Positions 34,600 to 44,192 of a DNA stretch of 64,000 nt are shown in pieces. The stretch covers positions 1,364,001 through 1,428,000 of the forward strand of contig NZ_CP031356.1 in NCBI RefSeq assembly GCF_003355475.1, written 5' to 3'. The position numbers and the translations under genes are program-made. The notes under the pieces are model-generated. The model ran no database searches. It saw only the letters and a list, made by a program, of their open reading frames with translations, and had not been told where the DNA came from. The DNA comes from Brachybacterium saurashtrense. GTDB lineage: Bacteria > Actinomycetota > Actinomycetes > Actinomycetales > Dermabacteraceae. How positions within the stretch are numbered: the stretch's first letter is position 1; each line of letters starts with the position of its first letter.

Positions 34600-36489
34600 A
34601 TGAGCACTCCCCCCGCCGCCGCCCCGCACACCGCCGCTGCCGCGGGCGGGGGTGGGACGGAGGGGGCCGCGCTGGAGATCCTCTCGCGCGTGTTCGGCTA
34701 CGACGCCTTCCGCGGCGACCAGGCGGCGATCATCGCGCAGGTCGCCGGCGGCGGGGACGCGGTGGTGCTGATGCCCACCGGCGGCGGCAAGTCGCTGTGC
34801 TACCAGATCCCGTCCCTGCTGCGGGCGGGCACGGGGATCGTGATCTCCCCGCTGATCGCCCTGATGGCGGACCAGGTGGCGGCGCTGGAGGGCGTGGGCA
34901 TCCGCGCCGCGTACCTCAACTCCACCCTCGAGCCCCACGAGGCGCAGGCGGTGGAGCAGCAGCTGCTGGCCGGCGAGCTGGACCTGCTGTACATGGCGCC
35001 GGAGCGACTGGTGCTCCCGCGCACCCAGGAGCTGCTGCGCCGCGCGGAGCTGGCCCTGTTCGCGATCGACGAGGCGCACTGCGTCTCCCAGTGGGGCCAC
35101 GACTTCCGGCCCGACTACCTGGGGCTCTCCGTCCTCGCGGAGGCGTTCCCCGGGGTGCCGCGGATCGCCCTGACCGCCACCGCCACCGAGGCCACGCACC
35201 GCGAGCTCACCGAACGCCTGCAGATGCAGCAGGCGGCGCACTTCGTGGCCAGCTTCGACCGCCCCAACATCCAGTACCGGATCGAGCCGAAGTCCGCGCC
35301 CCGCGAGCAGCTGCTGCGGCTGATCACCGCCGAGCACGAGGGCGAGTCCGGGATCGTGTACTGCCTCTCCCGCCGCAGCGTGGAGCAGACCGCCGAGGCG
35401 CTGGTGGCCCGCGGCATTCCCGCCCTCCCCTACCATGCGGGCCTCGACGCCGCCGTGCGCCAGGACCACCAGGAGCGGTTCCTGCGCGCGGATGGGCTGA
35501 TCATCGTGGCGACCATCGCCTTCGGGATGGGGATCGACAAGCCGGACGTGCGCTTCGTCGCCCACCTGGACCTGCCCAAGTCGATCGAGGGCTACTACCA
35601 GGAGACCGGCCGCGCCGGCCGCGACGGACTGCCCGCCACCGCGTGGATGGCCTACGGCCTGGGGGACGTGGTGAGCCAGCGGAAGTTCATCGACACCGGC
35701 GAGAGCTCCGAGCAGTTCAAGCGCAACGCCCGCGCGCACCTCGACGCGATGCTCGCCCTGTGCGAGACGGTCACCTGCCGGCGCGTGCAGCTGCTGCGCT
35801 ACTTCGGCCAGGACGCCGAGCCGTGCGGGAACTGCGACGTGTGCCTGTCCCCGCCGAGCACCTGGGACGCGACGGTCGCCGCGCAGAAGCTCCTCTCGGC
35901 GCTGATCCGCCTGGACCGGGAGCGGGGGCAGAAGTTCGGGGCCGGCCAGGTGATCGAGGTGCTCCGCGGCCGTGAGAACGAGCGCTCGCTCCAGTCCCGC
36001 CACCACGAGCTGAGCGTCTGGGGCATCGGGGAGGAGCTGGGCGAGAAGGAGTGGCGCACCGTGATCCGGCAGCTCATGGCCCGCGGCCTCGTCGAGGCCG
36101 AGGGCGACTACGGCGTGCTGGTCCCCGGCGCCCAGGCGGGGCCCGTGCTGCGCGGCGAGACCACGGTGGAGCTGGCGGTGGACCGCACCCCGCAGCGCGC
36201 CGCCCGCTCCGGCGGCCGACGGGCCGCGGGCTCCGCCCGCGCCGCGGAATCCCTCGCCCCGGCCCAGCGGGAGCGCTTCGAGGCGCTGCGCGCCTGGCGC
36301 ACCGCGGTGGCGAAGGAGAAGCAGGTCCCGCCCTACATGGTCTTCTCCGACGCCACGCTGGTGGGAATCGTCGAGGCCGCCCCCACGTCGACCCAGGCCC
36401 TCGGCGCGGTGAGCGGGGTGGGCGCCAAGAAGCTCGCCGAGTACGGCGAGGCCGTGCTGGAGGCGCTCGCGGACGGCGCGGGGAGCTGA
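34600..36489 (+). CDS. recQ: ATP-dependent DNA helicase RecQ
   Basis: This 629-aa 3'-5' DNA helicase acts in recombination and replication repair. The order is: Ala/Gly-rich N-terminus, helicase core with Walker A PTGGGKS, DEAH box [21 protein letters not shown] motif and motif [11 protein letters not shown]; the RecQ zinc cysteines (CGNCDVC and upstream Cys); a winged helix; and a C-terminal HRDC domain (about 560-629). ATG 34600 is taken as start: TACAGT lies 7 nt before it, and the GTG nine nt further up falls inside that box. It is flanked by GH32 and a broken Nudix gene, with no operon partners evident. Confidence 0.94.
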   Translation: MSTPPAAAPHTAAAAGGGGTEGAALEILSRVFGYDAFRGDQAAIIAQVAGGGDAVVLMPTGGGKSLCYQIPSLLRAGTGIVISPLIALMADQVAALEGVGIRAAYLNSTLEPHEAQAVEQQLLAGELDLLYMAPERLVLPRTQELLRRAELALFAIDEAHCVSQWGHDFRPDYLGLSVLAEAFPGVPRIALTATATEATHRELTERLQMQQAAHFVASFDRPNIQYRIEPKSAPREQLLRLITAEHEGESGIVYCLSRRSVEQTAEALVARGIPALPYHAGLDAAVRQDHQERFLRADGLIIVATIAFGMGIDKPDVRFVAHLDLPKSIEGYYQETGRAGRDGLPATAWMAYGLGDVVSQRKFIDTGESSEQFKRNARAHLDAMLALCETVTCRRVQLLRYFGQDAEPCGNCDVCLSPPSTWDATVAAQKLLSALIRLDRERGQKFGAGQVIEVLRGRENERSLQSRHHELSVWGIGEELGEKEWRTVIRQLMARGLVEAEGDYGVLVPGAQAGPVLRGETTVELAVDRTPQRAARSGGRRAAGSARAAESLAPAQRERFEALRAWRTAVAKEKQVPPYMVFSDATLVGIVEAAPTSTQALGAVSGVGAKKLAEYGEAVLEALADGAGS

Positions 36490-36545
36490 CCGCGCCCGGG
36501 GCGGAGACACCCTCGCCCGTCGCACCCCTGCGGGAGACTGCTCCC

Positions 36546-37189
36546 ATGACCCACCACGACGCCGATGACGCGCCGGCGCGCGGCACCTGTCCGTGCTGCG
36601 GCGGCGAGGAGGTGCTGCACCACGTGCTCGGCATGCCGCTGCCGGAGGCGATGGAGAGCGCACCCCCGTGGGTGGTGTGGGACGGCTGCGTGGGACTGGG
36701 CCCCGACCGCGAGTGCACCGCCTGCGGGTTCACCTGGTGGCGGGGCGACGTCGGCCATCCGGGTGCCGACGCGCACGGGCAGCTCCTGCGCGTGGTGGGC
36801 GGGGTGCTGGTCGACGGCGGGGGCGTGCTCGCGGCCCGTCGGGCCCGGGCCGGAGCGCGGCAGGGCTGTGGGAGTTCCCCGGCGGGAAGATCGAGCCGGG
36901 CGAGTCACCGCAGCAGGCGCTGCGGCGCGAGCTGCGCGAGGAGCTCGGGATCGAGGTCGAGGTGGGCTGGCGGATCGGCCGCGGCGAGGAGTGGACCGGC
37001 GAGCGCGAGACCCACCTGGACTGCTACTGGGTGCGCGCGCTCGGCCCCTCCCCCACACGCAGCACCGATCATGACCTGCTGGAGTGGGTGGCCCGCGGCG
37101 AGCTCGGGGCGCGCCGTTGGGCCAGCCCCGACGTGCCGATCGTGGAACGGATCGTCGCCGGGGCCGTGCCGCGGTTCGGGCGGTCCTGA
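36546..37189 (+). pseudogene. Frameshifted Nudix (MutT-like) hydrolase with N-terminal zinc ribbon
   Basis: The first part, from ATG 36546, encodes a zinc-ribbon-like segment (CPCCGGEEV and ECTACGFTWW) and the start of a Nudix domain (QLLRVVGGVLVDGG). Around 36850-36885 the coding frame changes, and the Nudix box (LWEFPGGKIEPGES, then RELREELGIEVE) continues in another frame to the TGA at 37187-37189. The net shift equals one missing base, within a G/C-rich run (GGGCCCGGGCCGGAGCGCGG). MutT-type enzymes hydrolyse oxidised nucleotides. Either the gene is broken or a base is missing from the assembly. Confidence 0.8.
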
Positions 37190-37192
37190 CCC

Positions 37193-38386
37193 TCAGCGCA
37201 CCCCGTCGGGGAGGTCGGCGGGCTCGCCGGGCTGTCCGCCGGCGCTGAGATCGATGCCGTAGTCGGCCGCGAAGCGCAGCTCCGTGCCCGCGTAGACGCC
37301 CTCGACGCTCTCGTCGAGGTGGAACACCCGCGCGCCGCGCAGGCGGTGATCCTCCGCGCCACCCAGGCCGTAGGTGCCGAAGCCGGTGCCCGGCGCGTAG
37401 CCGAGCTGGATGCCGTAGTAGTCGCCCACGTAGGTGTTGATGTGGTCGTGGCCCACGAACAGGCCCTTCACGTCGCCGCGGTGCAGCATCGCGGCGAACA
37501 TGCCGGAGTTGAACGGGCCGGGGCACTCGTCCTCGTGGCGCTCGCCCACGATCGAGTGCTTCTCGACGGCGCGGGCATGATCGGCCTCGCTGCGGCCGTC
37601 CACGCTCGCGAACCACATGAAGCGGTGCTCCCACAGGGCGATGTGCTGGAAGGCGAGGGCGGGCACCAGGGCCTTGTTGCGCTTCTCCAGGGCGGCGGAG
37701 GCCCCGAGGTACCACTGCACCTGGTCGGGACGCAGCCAGTCCCATCCCGGATAGCCCTCGAAGTCCTGGCCGGCGATCTGCTCGGGGGCGTAGCGGCCGG
37801 AGTCGAGCAGCCACAGCGCAAAGGCGTCCCGGTTCCCGGAGGCGGAGCCGATGGTGAGCACCTGGTTGCCGGTGCCGGTGATGTGCCGTGCCCCGGTGGA
37901 GTTGACGTTGTGGCGGTACTGGCTCACGAACTCGAGGTAGGCGGCCTCGTCCAGGCCGGTGCGGCCGCTGGAGTCCTCGTCGTGGTTGCCGAAGGTGAGG
38001 GCCCAGGCGATGCCGCGATCCTCCATCGGGCGCACCACGTTGTTCAGGGCCTGCTTGGCCTCCAGCGCAGTGCGGGGCGAGCCGTCGATGACGTCGCCGT
38101 TGAGCACCACGAAGTCCGGGGCGACGTCGTCGAGCACCGCCTCCTGCAGGGCGATGGTGCGCCGGTCGGTGGCCGGGCCGTCCTGGGTGTCGTTGAACTG
38201 CACCACGGTGAAGGTGCCGTCCTCGCGGAATCGCAGGGCGTCCCGCACGATCCCGTCCTTCGGGCCGGGGCCGGGCAGACCGGCCGGCGCGGCGGAGGCG
38301 GCGGTCCCGGCGGCGGCGAGGCCTGTCGCGGCGGCCGCGGCGGAGGCACGGAGCAGGTGGCGGCGGGAGGGGGCGGAGGGGGTCAT
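37193..38386 (-). CDS. Tat-exported calcineurin-like metallophosphoesterase
   Basis: This 397-aa protein has a twin-Arg signal (SRRHLLRASAAAAATGL, cleavage near ASAAP) and a metallophosphoesterase fold. Metal-binding motifs in order are FNDTQDG, LNGDVID, GNHDE, later His residues and GHDHINTY. This is the purple-acid-phosphatase-like group often secreted for phosphate scavenging; no Pho box was recognised. The gene ends 3 nt before the converging broken Nudix gene and has GGAGCTCCC before ATG 38386. Confidence 0.9.
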   Translation of the reverse strand: MTPSAPSRRHLLRASAAAAATGLAAAGTAASAAPAGLPGPGPKDGIVRDALRFREDGTFTVVQFNDTQDGPATDRRTIALQEAVLDDVAPDFVVLNGDVIDGSPRTALEAKQALNNVVRPMEDRGIAWALTFGNHDEDSSGRTGLDEAAYLEFVSQYRHNVNSTGARHITGTGNQVLTIGSASGNRDAFALWLLDSGRYAPEQIAGQDFEGYPGWDWLRPDQVQWYLGASAALEKRNKALVPALAFQHIALWEHRFMWFASVDGRSEADHARAVEKHSIVGERHEDECPGPFNSGMFAAMLHRGDVKGLFVGHDHINTYVGDYYGIQLGYAPGTGFGTYGLGGAEDHRLRGARVFHLDESVEGVYAGTELRFAADYGIDLSAGGQPGEPADLPDGVR

Positions 38387-38558
38387 GGGAGCTCCGTTCG
38401 AGGGGTCGGGGTGGCCTCCACCTCATCGCGCCGCCGTGACGAGCCGGGAAACCCACGACGGGCCCGGCGCTGAACGTCGGGTGAACGCCCTCGCGGAACC
38501 GGGCACGAGGACGGGCGGTCGCAGGGTGTGCGAGGAGTCGCCCGCCCCCGGGCGCTTC

Positions 38559-40265
38559 TCACCCCTCGCGGCCCCGCCCCCACTCCCGGATGTACTCCTC
38601 GCGCCGTGCGGCCTGCTCGGCCGGGTCCGGCACCGGCAGCGACGCGATCAGCCGTCGCGTGTACTCGTGGGCGGGCCGCTGCAGCACGTCCGGGCCGTGA
38701 CCGTCCTCCACCAGGTCGCCGCGGAACAGCACCCCGATCCGGTGGGCGAGGGAGTCCACCACCGCCAGGTCGTGGCTGATGAACAGCGCGGCGAAGCCCA
38801 GCCGCTGCTGCAGCTCCCGGAACAGCTCCAGCACGGTGGCCTGCACGGAGACGTCCAGGGCGCTGGTGGGCTCATCGGCGATCAGCAGCTCGGGCTCGAG
38901 CACCAGCGCCCGGGCGAGGGAGATCCGCTGGCGCTGCCCGCCGGAGAGCTCGTGGGGGTATCGCCGCGCGTAGGCGCCGGGCAGCTCCACCGCCTCGAGC
39001 AGCTCCCGCACCGTCTGCCCTCGTTGCGCGGCGGTCATCGACGCCTCGTGCACGATCAGCGGCTCGGCGATGCACTGCTCGATGGTGAGGTGCGGGTTGA
39101 AGGAGGTCGCCGGGTCCTGGAAGACGAAGCCGATTCGTCGGCGCAGGGGCTTGAACTCCTTCTCCTTCATGCCGTGCATCTGATGGCCCAGCACGGTGAG
39201 GCTCCCGCCGGTGGTGCGCTCGAGCCCCGCGATCGCCCGCCCGATGGTGGTCTTGCCGGAGCCGGACTCCCCCACCAGCCCGTACACCTCGCCGGCGCGG
39301 ATCCGGAAGTCGACCCCCTTCACGGCCCGGAACGGCGGCTTGCCCCAGCGCCCGGGATACTCGATGACCAGGTCCTCTGCGACCACCAGGGGCTCGGCCT
39401 CCTCGATCTCCTGCTGACGCTGCGGGGTCAGCGCCGTCCAGGCGGAGTCGCGTCCCAGGTGCGGCACCGCGGCGAGGAGCGTGCGGGTGTACTCCTCGCG
39501 GGGCTCGGCGAACAGCTCCTGCACCCCGGCCCGTTCGATGATCCGCCCGCGGTGCATCACCGCCACCGAGTCCGCGAGATCGGCGACCACCCCCATGTTG
39601 TGGGTGATGACGATGATCGAGGTCCCGAAGCGGTCGCGCACGTCCCGCAGCAGGTCGAGGATCTCGGCCTGGACGGTGACGTCCAGCGCGGTGGTGGGCT
39701 CGTCGGCGACGATCAGCTCCGCGCCCAGCGCGAGCGCCATCGCGATCATGATCCGCTGCTTCTGCCCACCGGAGAACTCGTGGGGGTAGCGGTCGATCAC
39801 GGCGGCGGCGTCGGGTATCCCCACCGACTCCAGCGCGGTGACGGCCTCGTCCCGGATCTGCCGGCGGGTGATCTTCGGGCGGTGCGCCCGCAGCCCCTCC
39901 CCCAGCTGCCACCAGATGGGGAAGACGGGGTTCAGGGCGCTGGAGGGCTCCTGGAAGATCATCGCGACATCCTCGCCGCGCAGGGCACGCAGGCGGGCGC
40001 CGGAGAGCCCCACCAGGTCGGTGCCGGAGACGATCACGGCACCGGCGGCCTCCGCCGTCTCCGGCAGCAGGCCCAGCACGGAGCGGGCGGTGACGGACTT
40101 GCCGGAGCCGGACTCCCCCACGATCGCGAGGATCTCCCCCGGGGCGACCTCGAGGCTCACCCCGTCCACGGCGTGCACGTCGCCGCCGTCGGTGGCGAAG
40201 TGGACGTCGAGGTCGCGGATCTGCAGGCGCGGCCCGTCGGGCGCGGTGGTGGACGCGGCGCTCAT
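38559..40265 (-). CDS. Fused double ABC ATPase of a peptide importer (DppD-DppF type)
   Basis: This 568-aa protein contains two complete ATPase domains. Domain one (about 12-265) has GESGSGKSV, FSGGQKQR and VADEPTTALD. Domain two (about 300-545) has GESGSGKTT, LSGGQRQR and IADEPTSALD. Such fused ATPases (GsiA/YejF type) energise dipeptide or oligopeptide importers. ATG 40265 overlaps the end of the permease gene. It is the last gene of the four-gene operon that starts at 44.0 kb. Confidence 0.92.
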   Translation of the reverse strand: MSAASTTAPDGPRLQIRDLDVHFATDGGDVHAVDGVSLEVAPGEILAIVGESGSGKSVTARSVLGLLPETAEAAGAVIVSGTDLVGLSGARLRALRGEDVAMIFQEPSSALNPVFPIWWQLGEGLRAHRPKITRRQIRDEAVTALESVGIPDAAAVIDRYPHEFSGGQKQRIMIAMALALGAELIVADEPTTALDVTVQAEILDLLRDVRDRFGTSIIVITHNMGVVADLADSVAVMHRGRIIERAGVQELFAEPREEYTRTLLAAVPHLGRDSAWTALTPQRQQEIEEAEPLVVAEDLVIEYPGRWGKPPFRAVKGVDFRIRAGEVYGLVGESGSGKTTIGRAIAGLERTTGGSLTVLGHQMHGMKEKEFKPLRRRIGFVFQDPATSFNPHLTIEQCIAEPLIVHEASMTAAQRGQTVRELLEAVELPGAYARRYPHELSGGQRQRISLARALVLEPELLIADEPTSALDVSVQATVLELFRELQQRLGFAALFISHDLAVVDSLAHRIGVLFRGDLVEDGHGPDVLQRPAHEYTRRLIASLPVPDPAEQAARREEYIREWGRGREG

Positions 40266-41293
40266 GCCGTCACCTTCCTGTCCTGCCGGCGCCGTGAGCG
40301 GCGGGTGCGCAGGCGCGGGTCGTTGAGGTCGTTGAGGGACTCGCCCACCAGGGTCACGCCGAGCACGGCGAGCGCGATCGCGAGGCCCGGGAACATCCCG
40401 GTCCACCAGATCCCGCTGGTCGCATCGGACATCGCCCGATTGAGGTCGTACCCCCATTCGGAGGCGCTGGTGGGCTCGATGCCGAAGCCCAGGAAGCCCA
40501 GCGCCGCCAGGGTGAGGATCGACTCCGAGGCGTTGAGGGTGAAGATCAGCGGCAGGGTGCGGGTGGCGTTGCGCAGCAGGTGCGTGCCCATGATGCGGCG
40601 GTGCCCGGTGCCCACCACCTTCGCGGCCTCCACGAACGGCTCGGCCTTCAGCCGCACCACCTCGGCGCGGATCACGCGGAAGTACTGCGGGATGAACACC
40701 ACCGTGATGGAGAGCGCGGCGGCGATGATGCCGCCCCACGCGCCGGACTGTCCGCCGGAGATGGTGATCGACATGACGATCGCCAGCAGCAGCGAGGGGA
40801 AGGCGTAGACGGCGTCGGCGATCATCACCAGCACCCGGTCCAGCCAGCCCCCGAGGTAGCCGGAGAGCAGCCCCAGGGCCACCCCGAGGAACAGCGAGGC
40901 GGCCACGGCGCAGGCCATCACGGCGACCGCGGTGCGGGTCCCCCAGATCACCCGGGAGAGCACGTCGAAGCCGGTGACGGTGGTGCCCAACGGATGCGCG
41001 GCCGAGGGCGGCTGCTGGGTGCCGAAGGCAGTGCCGTCCGCCGAGGTCTGGGCGAATCCGTAGGGCGCGATCAGCGGGGCGAGCAGGGCGCCCAGCAGCA
41101 GCATCGCCACCAGCACCAGCCCGGTGATCAGCATGCCGCGCTGCAGGCCGACGCTGCTGCGCAGATGGCTGACGATCGGCAGGCGGAGGTACCAGGGACG
41201 CCGGTGCGCGGCGGCGACCTGGCCGCCGGCGTCCTCCAGTCCGGCGGCCGTCGGGTCCCCGCCGCCGACGGGTTCAGGGGTCGAGAGCGTCAT
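40262..41293 (-). CDS. Peptide ABC transporter permease (DppC class)
   Basis: This 343-aa membrane protein has the OppC-type N-terminal helix followed by LGTTVTGFDVLSRVIWGTRTA and five further helices with the coupling loop AAKVVGTGHRRIMGTHLL. The C-terminus is short and basic. It lies 1 nt after the DppB-type permease gene and overlaps the fused ATPase gene. Confidence 0.92.
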   Translation of the reverse strand: MTLSTPEPVGGGDPTAAGLEDAGGQVAAAHRRPWYLRLPIVSHLRSSVGLQRGMLITGLVLVAMLLLGALLAPLIAPYGFAQTSADGTAFGTQQPPSAAHPLGTTVTGFDVLSRVIWGTRTAVAVMACAVAASLFLGVALGLLSGYLGGWLDRVLVMIADAVYAFPSLLLAIVMSITISGGQSGAWGGIIAAALSITVVFIPQYFRVIRAEVVRLKAEPFVEAAKVVGTGHRRIMGTHLLRNATRTLPLIFTLNASESILTLAALGFLGFGIEPTSASEWGYDLNRAMSDATSGIWWTGMFPGLAIALAVLGVTLVGESLNDLNDPRLRTRRSRRRQDRKVTA

Positions 41294-41294
41294 G

Positions 41295-42380
41295 TCAGTA
41301 CCTCACCCTCGGGTCGATCAGCGCCGCGATCACGTCCACGACGAAGTTGGAGACCGCGACGATCACGGCGAGCATCATGACGATGCCCTGCACGGCCACG
41401 TAGTCACGGGCCTTCATGTACTCCGCGAGCATGTATCCCAGCCCGTTCCATTCGAAGGTGGTCTCGGTGAGCACCGCGCCGCCCAGCATCAGCGCGATCT
41501 GCATCCCCATCACCGTGATGATCGGGATCAGCGCGGGGCGCAGTCCGTGCCGCGTGGTCAGCCGGGTCTCGGCCACGCCGCGGGAGCGGGCGGATTCGAT
41601 GTACTGCTGCTCCAGGGTGCCGATCATGTTGGTGCGCACCAGGCGCAGGAAGATCCCGCCGGTGAGGATGCCCAGCGCGACCGCCGGCAGCACGGCGTGG
41701 CGCAGCACGTCCTGCAGCAACGCGAGGTCCCCCAGGCGCAGCGCGTCCAGGAGGTAGAACGGGCTGGGGTTCAGGATGGTGGACATCGTGATCTGCCCGC
41801 CGGTGGAGAGCCGCCCGGCCACCGGGAACCAGTCCAGGCCCACGGAGAACACCAGCTTCAGCAGCAGTCCCACGAAGAACACCGGGGTGGCGTAGCCCAG
41901 GATCGCCACGATCCGCAGCACCGCATCCGGCCAGCGGTCGCGGGTGCGGGCGGCGATCATGCCCAGCGGCACGCCCAGCAGCAGCGCCACCACGAGCGCG
42001 TACATCACCAGCTCGAAGGTCGCGGCGCCGTACGTGGTGAGCACCTCGGCCACCGGCGTGTTGTCGGTGTACGTGGTGCCGAAGTCGCCGCGCAGCACGC
42101 CCAGCAGGTAGTCGCCGTACTGCACGATCAGCGGTCTGTCGTACCCGGCCTCCGCCCGGCGCTCGGCGAGCTGGGACGGGGTGAGCCGGCCGCCCAGCGC
42201 CGCGGTGATCGGGTCGCCGGTGATCCTCATCAGGAAGAACACCATCGTCATGAGGATGAGGACGGTGGGGATGATGAGCAGGAACCGGACCAGGATGTAC
42301 CGGCCCAGGCCGCCGCCCGCCCCACGCCGGCGCGCGGGGCGGGGAGCAGCGGGGGCCGTGGTCTCCGCGGCGGTGCTCAC
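41295..42380 (-). CDS. Peptide ABC transporter permease (DppB class)
   Basis: This 361-aa permease has a longer-than-usual basic N-terminus (Pro/Ala/Arg, residues 1-28). One helix follows, then MRITGDPITAALGG, and then the BPD_transp_1 domain with the coupling region ARSRGVAETRLTTRHGLRPAL. Start GTG 42380 overlaps the stop of the binding-protein gene (GTGA), so it is translationally coupled. Confidence 0.92.
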   Translation of the reverse strand: MSTAAETTAPAAPRPARRRGAGGGLGRYILVRFLLIIPTVLILMTMVFFLMRITGDPITAALGGRLTPSQLAERRAEAGYDRPLIVQYGDYLLGVLRGDFGTTYTDNTPVAEVLTTYGAATFELVMYALVVALLLGVPLGMIAARTRDRWPDAVLRIVAILGYATPVFFVGLLLKLVFSVGLDWFPVAGRLSTGGQITMSTILNPSPFYLLDALRLGDLALLQDVLRHAVLPAVALGILTGGIFLRLVRTNMIGTLEQQYIESARSRGVAETRLTTRHGLRPALIPIITVMGMQIALMLGGAVLTETTFEWNGLGYMLAEYMKARDYVAVQGIVMMLAVIVAVSNFVVDVIAALIDPRVRY

Positions 42381-44020
42381 TTCGACAGCGGCGAGACGCG
42401 GAACTTGAAGGACGAATCGAGGGTGACGCCCTGCACCTCGGCGGTGGAGACCGCGATCTGCGCGCCCTGCAGCAGCGGCAGGGTGGAGATGTCCTCCGCG
42501 ACGAGGTCCTGGATCTGCACGAACAGCGCCTCCCGCTCGGCCTCGTCCTCGGTGCCGCGCTGCTGCGCGATGAGCTCGTCCACCTCAGGGTTCGAGTAGT
42601 GGTTGCCCAGGAAGTTCTCGGTGGCGAAGAACGGGGCGAGGTAGTTGTCCGCGTCCGAGTAGTCCGGGAACCAGCCCAGCTGATAGGCGGGGTACACGTC
42701 GGCCACGCGGTCCTCGGAGTACTGCACCCACTCGGTGGACTGCAGGTCCACCTCGAACAGGCCGTCGGCCTCCAGCTGGCTCTTCACCGCGGCGTACTCG
42801 TCGCCGGAGGAGTTGCCGTAGTGGTCCGGGTTGTACTGCAGGCTCAGGGACACCGGGATCTCCACGCCGGCGTCCTCGAGCCGCGTGCGCGCGCGGTCCG
42901 GGTCCGGGCCGCCGGAGCCGTCGCCGTACATGTCCTGGAACTGCGTGCCGGAGCCGGGCAGTCCCTCGGGGATGTACGAGTACAGCGGCGTGTAGGTGCC
43001 GTTGTACACGGAGGTGGAGATCGCCTCGCGGTCCAGCAGGTCCGCGACCGCCTGGCGCACCGCACGGGCCTTGTCGGGATCGGCGTCCTCCGTCTCCTCG
43101 CCATAGGGGTTGGTGTGGAAGTTGAACACGATGTAGCGGATCTCGCCGCCGGGGCCGTCGTGCACGGTGACCGCGTCGTCGCTCTGCAGGTCGGCGATGT
43201 CGGTGGCGGAGAGCGAGCGCCACACGCAGTCGATGTTCCCCTGCTGGATGTCGAGCTTCATGTTGTTCTGATCGGCGTAGTAGGACATCACCACGCTCGC
43301 GGTGGCCGGGGTGCCGTACAGGCCCGCGTAGTCCTCGAACGCCTCGAAGGTCACGAGCTCGTTGATGGCCCAGCTGGTGATCCGGTACGGGCCGGAGAAC
43401 GCCTCGGCGTCCACGATGTCGTTGTCCGGCAGCACCTCGTCGGCCGGGAACACGTCCGCGTCCACGATCGGGCCCGCGGGGCTGGTGAGCACGTAGGGGA
43501 AGGTCTGGTCGCCGGCCTGCTTGAGGTGGAACTCGACGGTGAGATCGTCGACGATCTCCACGCTGTCGAGGTTCCCCAGCAGGCTGGACGGACCGTTGGG
43601 GTCGTTGATCGCGATCGTCCGATCGAAGGAGTGCTTCACGTCCTCGCTGGTCAGCGTGTTGCCGTTGGCGAAGGTGAGGCCTTCCTTGAGGGTCACCGTG
43701 TACACCGTGTCGCCGGTGAACTCGGCGGTCTCGGCGAGGTCCGGCTCGGGGCGGCCGTCCTCGGAGCCGATGGCGACGCTGAGCAGGTAGCCGTAGCACT
43801 GGGTCCACACCGTGGAGGAGCCGTTGTCGTAGGCGGCGGCGGGGTCGAGCGAGGTGACCTTGTCGGTGGTGCCCACGGTGATGGTGCCGCCCTCGCCGCC
43901 GCTGCCGCCGCCGTCACCGCCGTCCTCGCTGGTCTGCGCGCAGGCGCTGAGCAGCACGGGCACGCCGGCCATCGACAGCAGCAGGGTGCGGCGGGTGGGG
44001 GTCAGAGCGGCATCGAACAT
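42377..44020 (-). CDS. Peptide ABC transporter substrate-binding lipoprotein (SBP family 5)
   Basis: This 547-aa protein has a twin-Arg-like signal (TPTRRTLLL), lipobox LSAC with Cys27 and a Gly/Glu/Asp linker. The SBP_bac_5 domain follows with SLDPAAAYDNGSS and KEGLTFANGNTLTSEDVKHSF. ATG 44020 is preferred over longer options because GGAGGA stands 8 nt upstream. It is first in the operon that includes two permeases and a fused double ATPase. The composition suggests short peptides, but the ligand is not determined. Confidence 0.92.
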   Translation of the reverse strand: MFDAALTPTRRTLLLSMAGVPVLLSACAQTSEDGGDGGGSGGEGGTITVGTTDKVTSLDPAAAYDNGSSTVWTQCYGYLLSVAIGSEDGRPEPDLAETAEFTGDTVYTVTLKEGLTFANGNTLTSEDVKHSFDRTIAINDPNGPSSLLGNLDSVEIVDDLTVEFHLKQAGDQTFPYVLTSPAGPIVDADVFPADEVLPDNDIVDAEAFSGPYRITSWAINELVTFEAFEDYAGLYGTPATASVVMSYYADQNNMKLDIQQGNIDCVWRSLSATDIADLQSDDAVTVHDGPGGEIRYIVFNFHTNPYGEETEDADPDKARAVRQAVADLLDREAISTSVYNGTYTPLYSYIPEGLPGSGTQFQDMYGDGSGGPDPDRARTRLEDAGVEIPVSLSLQYNPDHYGNSSGDEYAAVKSQLEADGLFEVDLQSTEWVQYSEDRVADVYPAYQLGWFPDYSDADNYLAPFFATENFLGNHYSNPEVDELIAQQRGTEDEAEREALFVQIQDLVAEDISTLPLLQGAQIAVSTAEVQGVTLDSSFKFRVSPLSK

Positions 44021-44192
44021 GGCGTCCTCCAGGGGTGTGGGAGGCGCCGTGCGGGGGCACGGCGTCGTGAACATCGGCACCGCACATGTGACGCACGGCA
44101 CCAACGGGGGTGCCCCGCAACCTAACAGCGCGCGCCGCCGGGAGCGAACCGACGGCCGACACGCCCGTTCACGTGACGGAACCGTGACCCGG

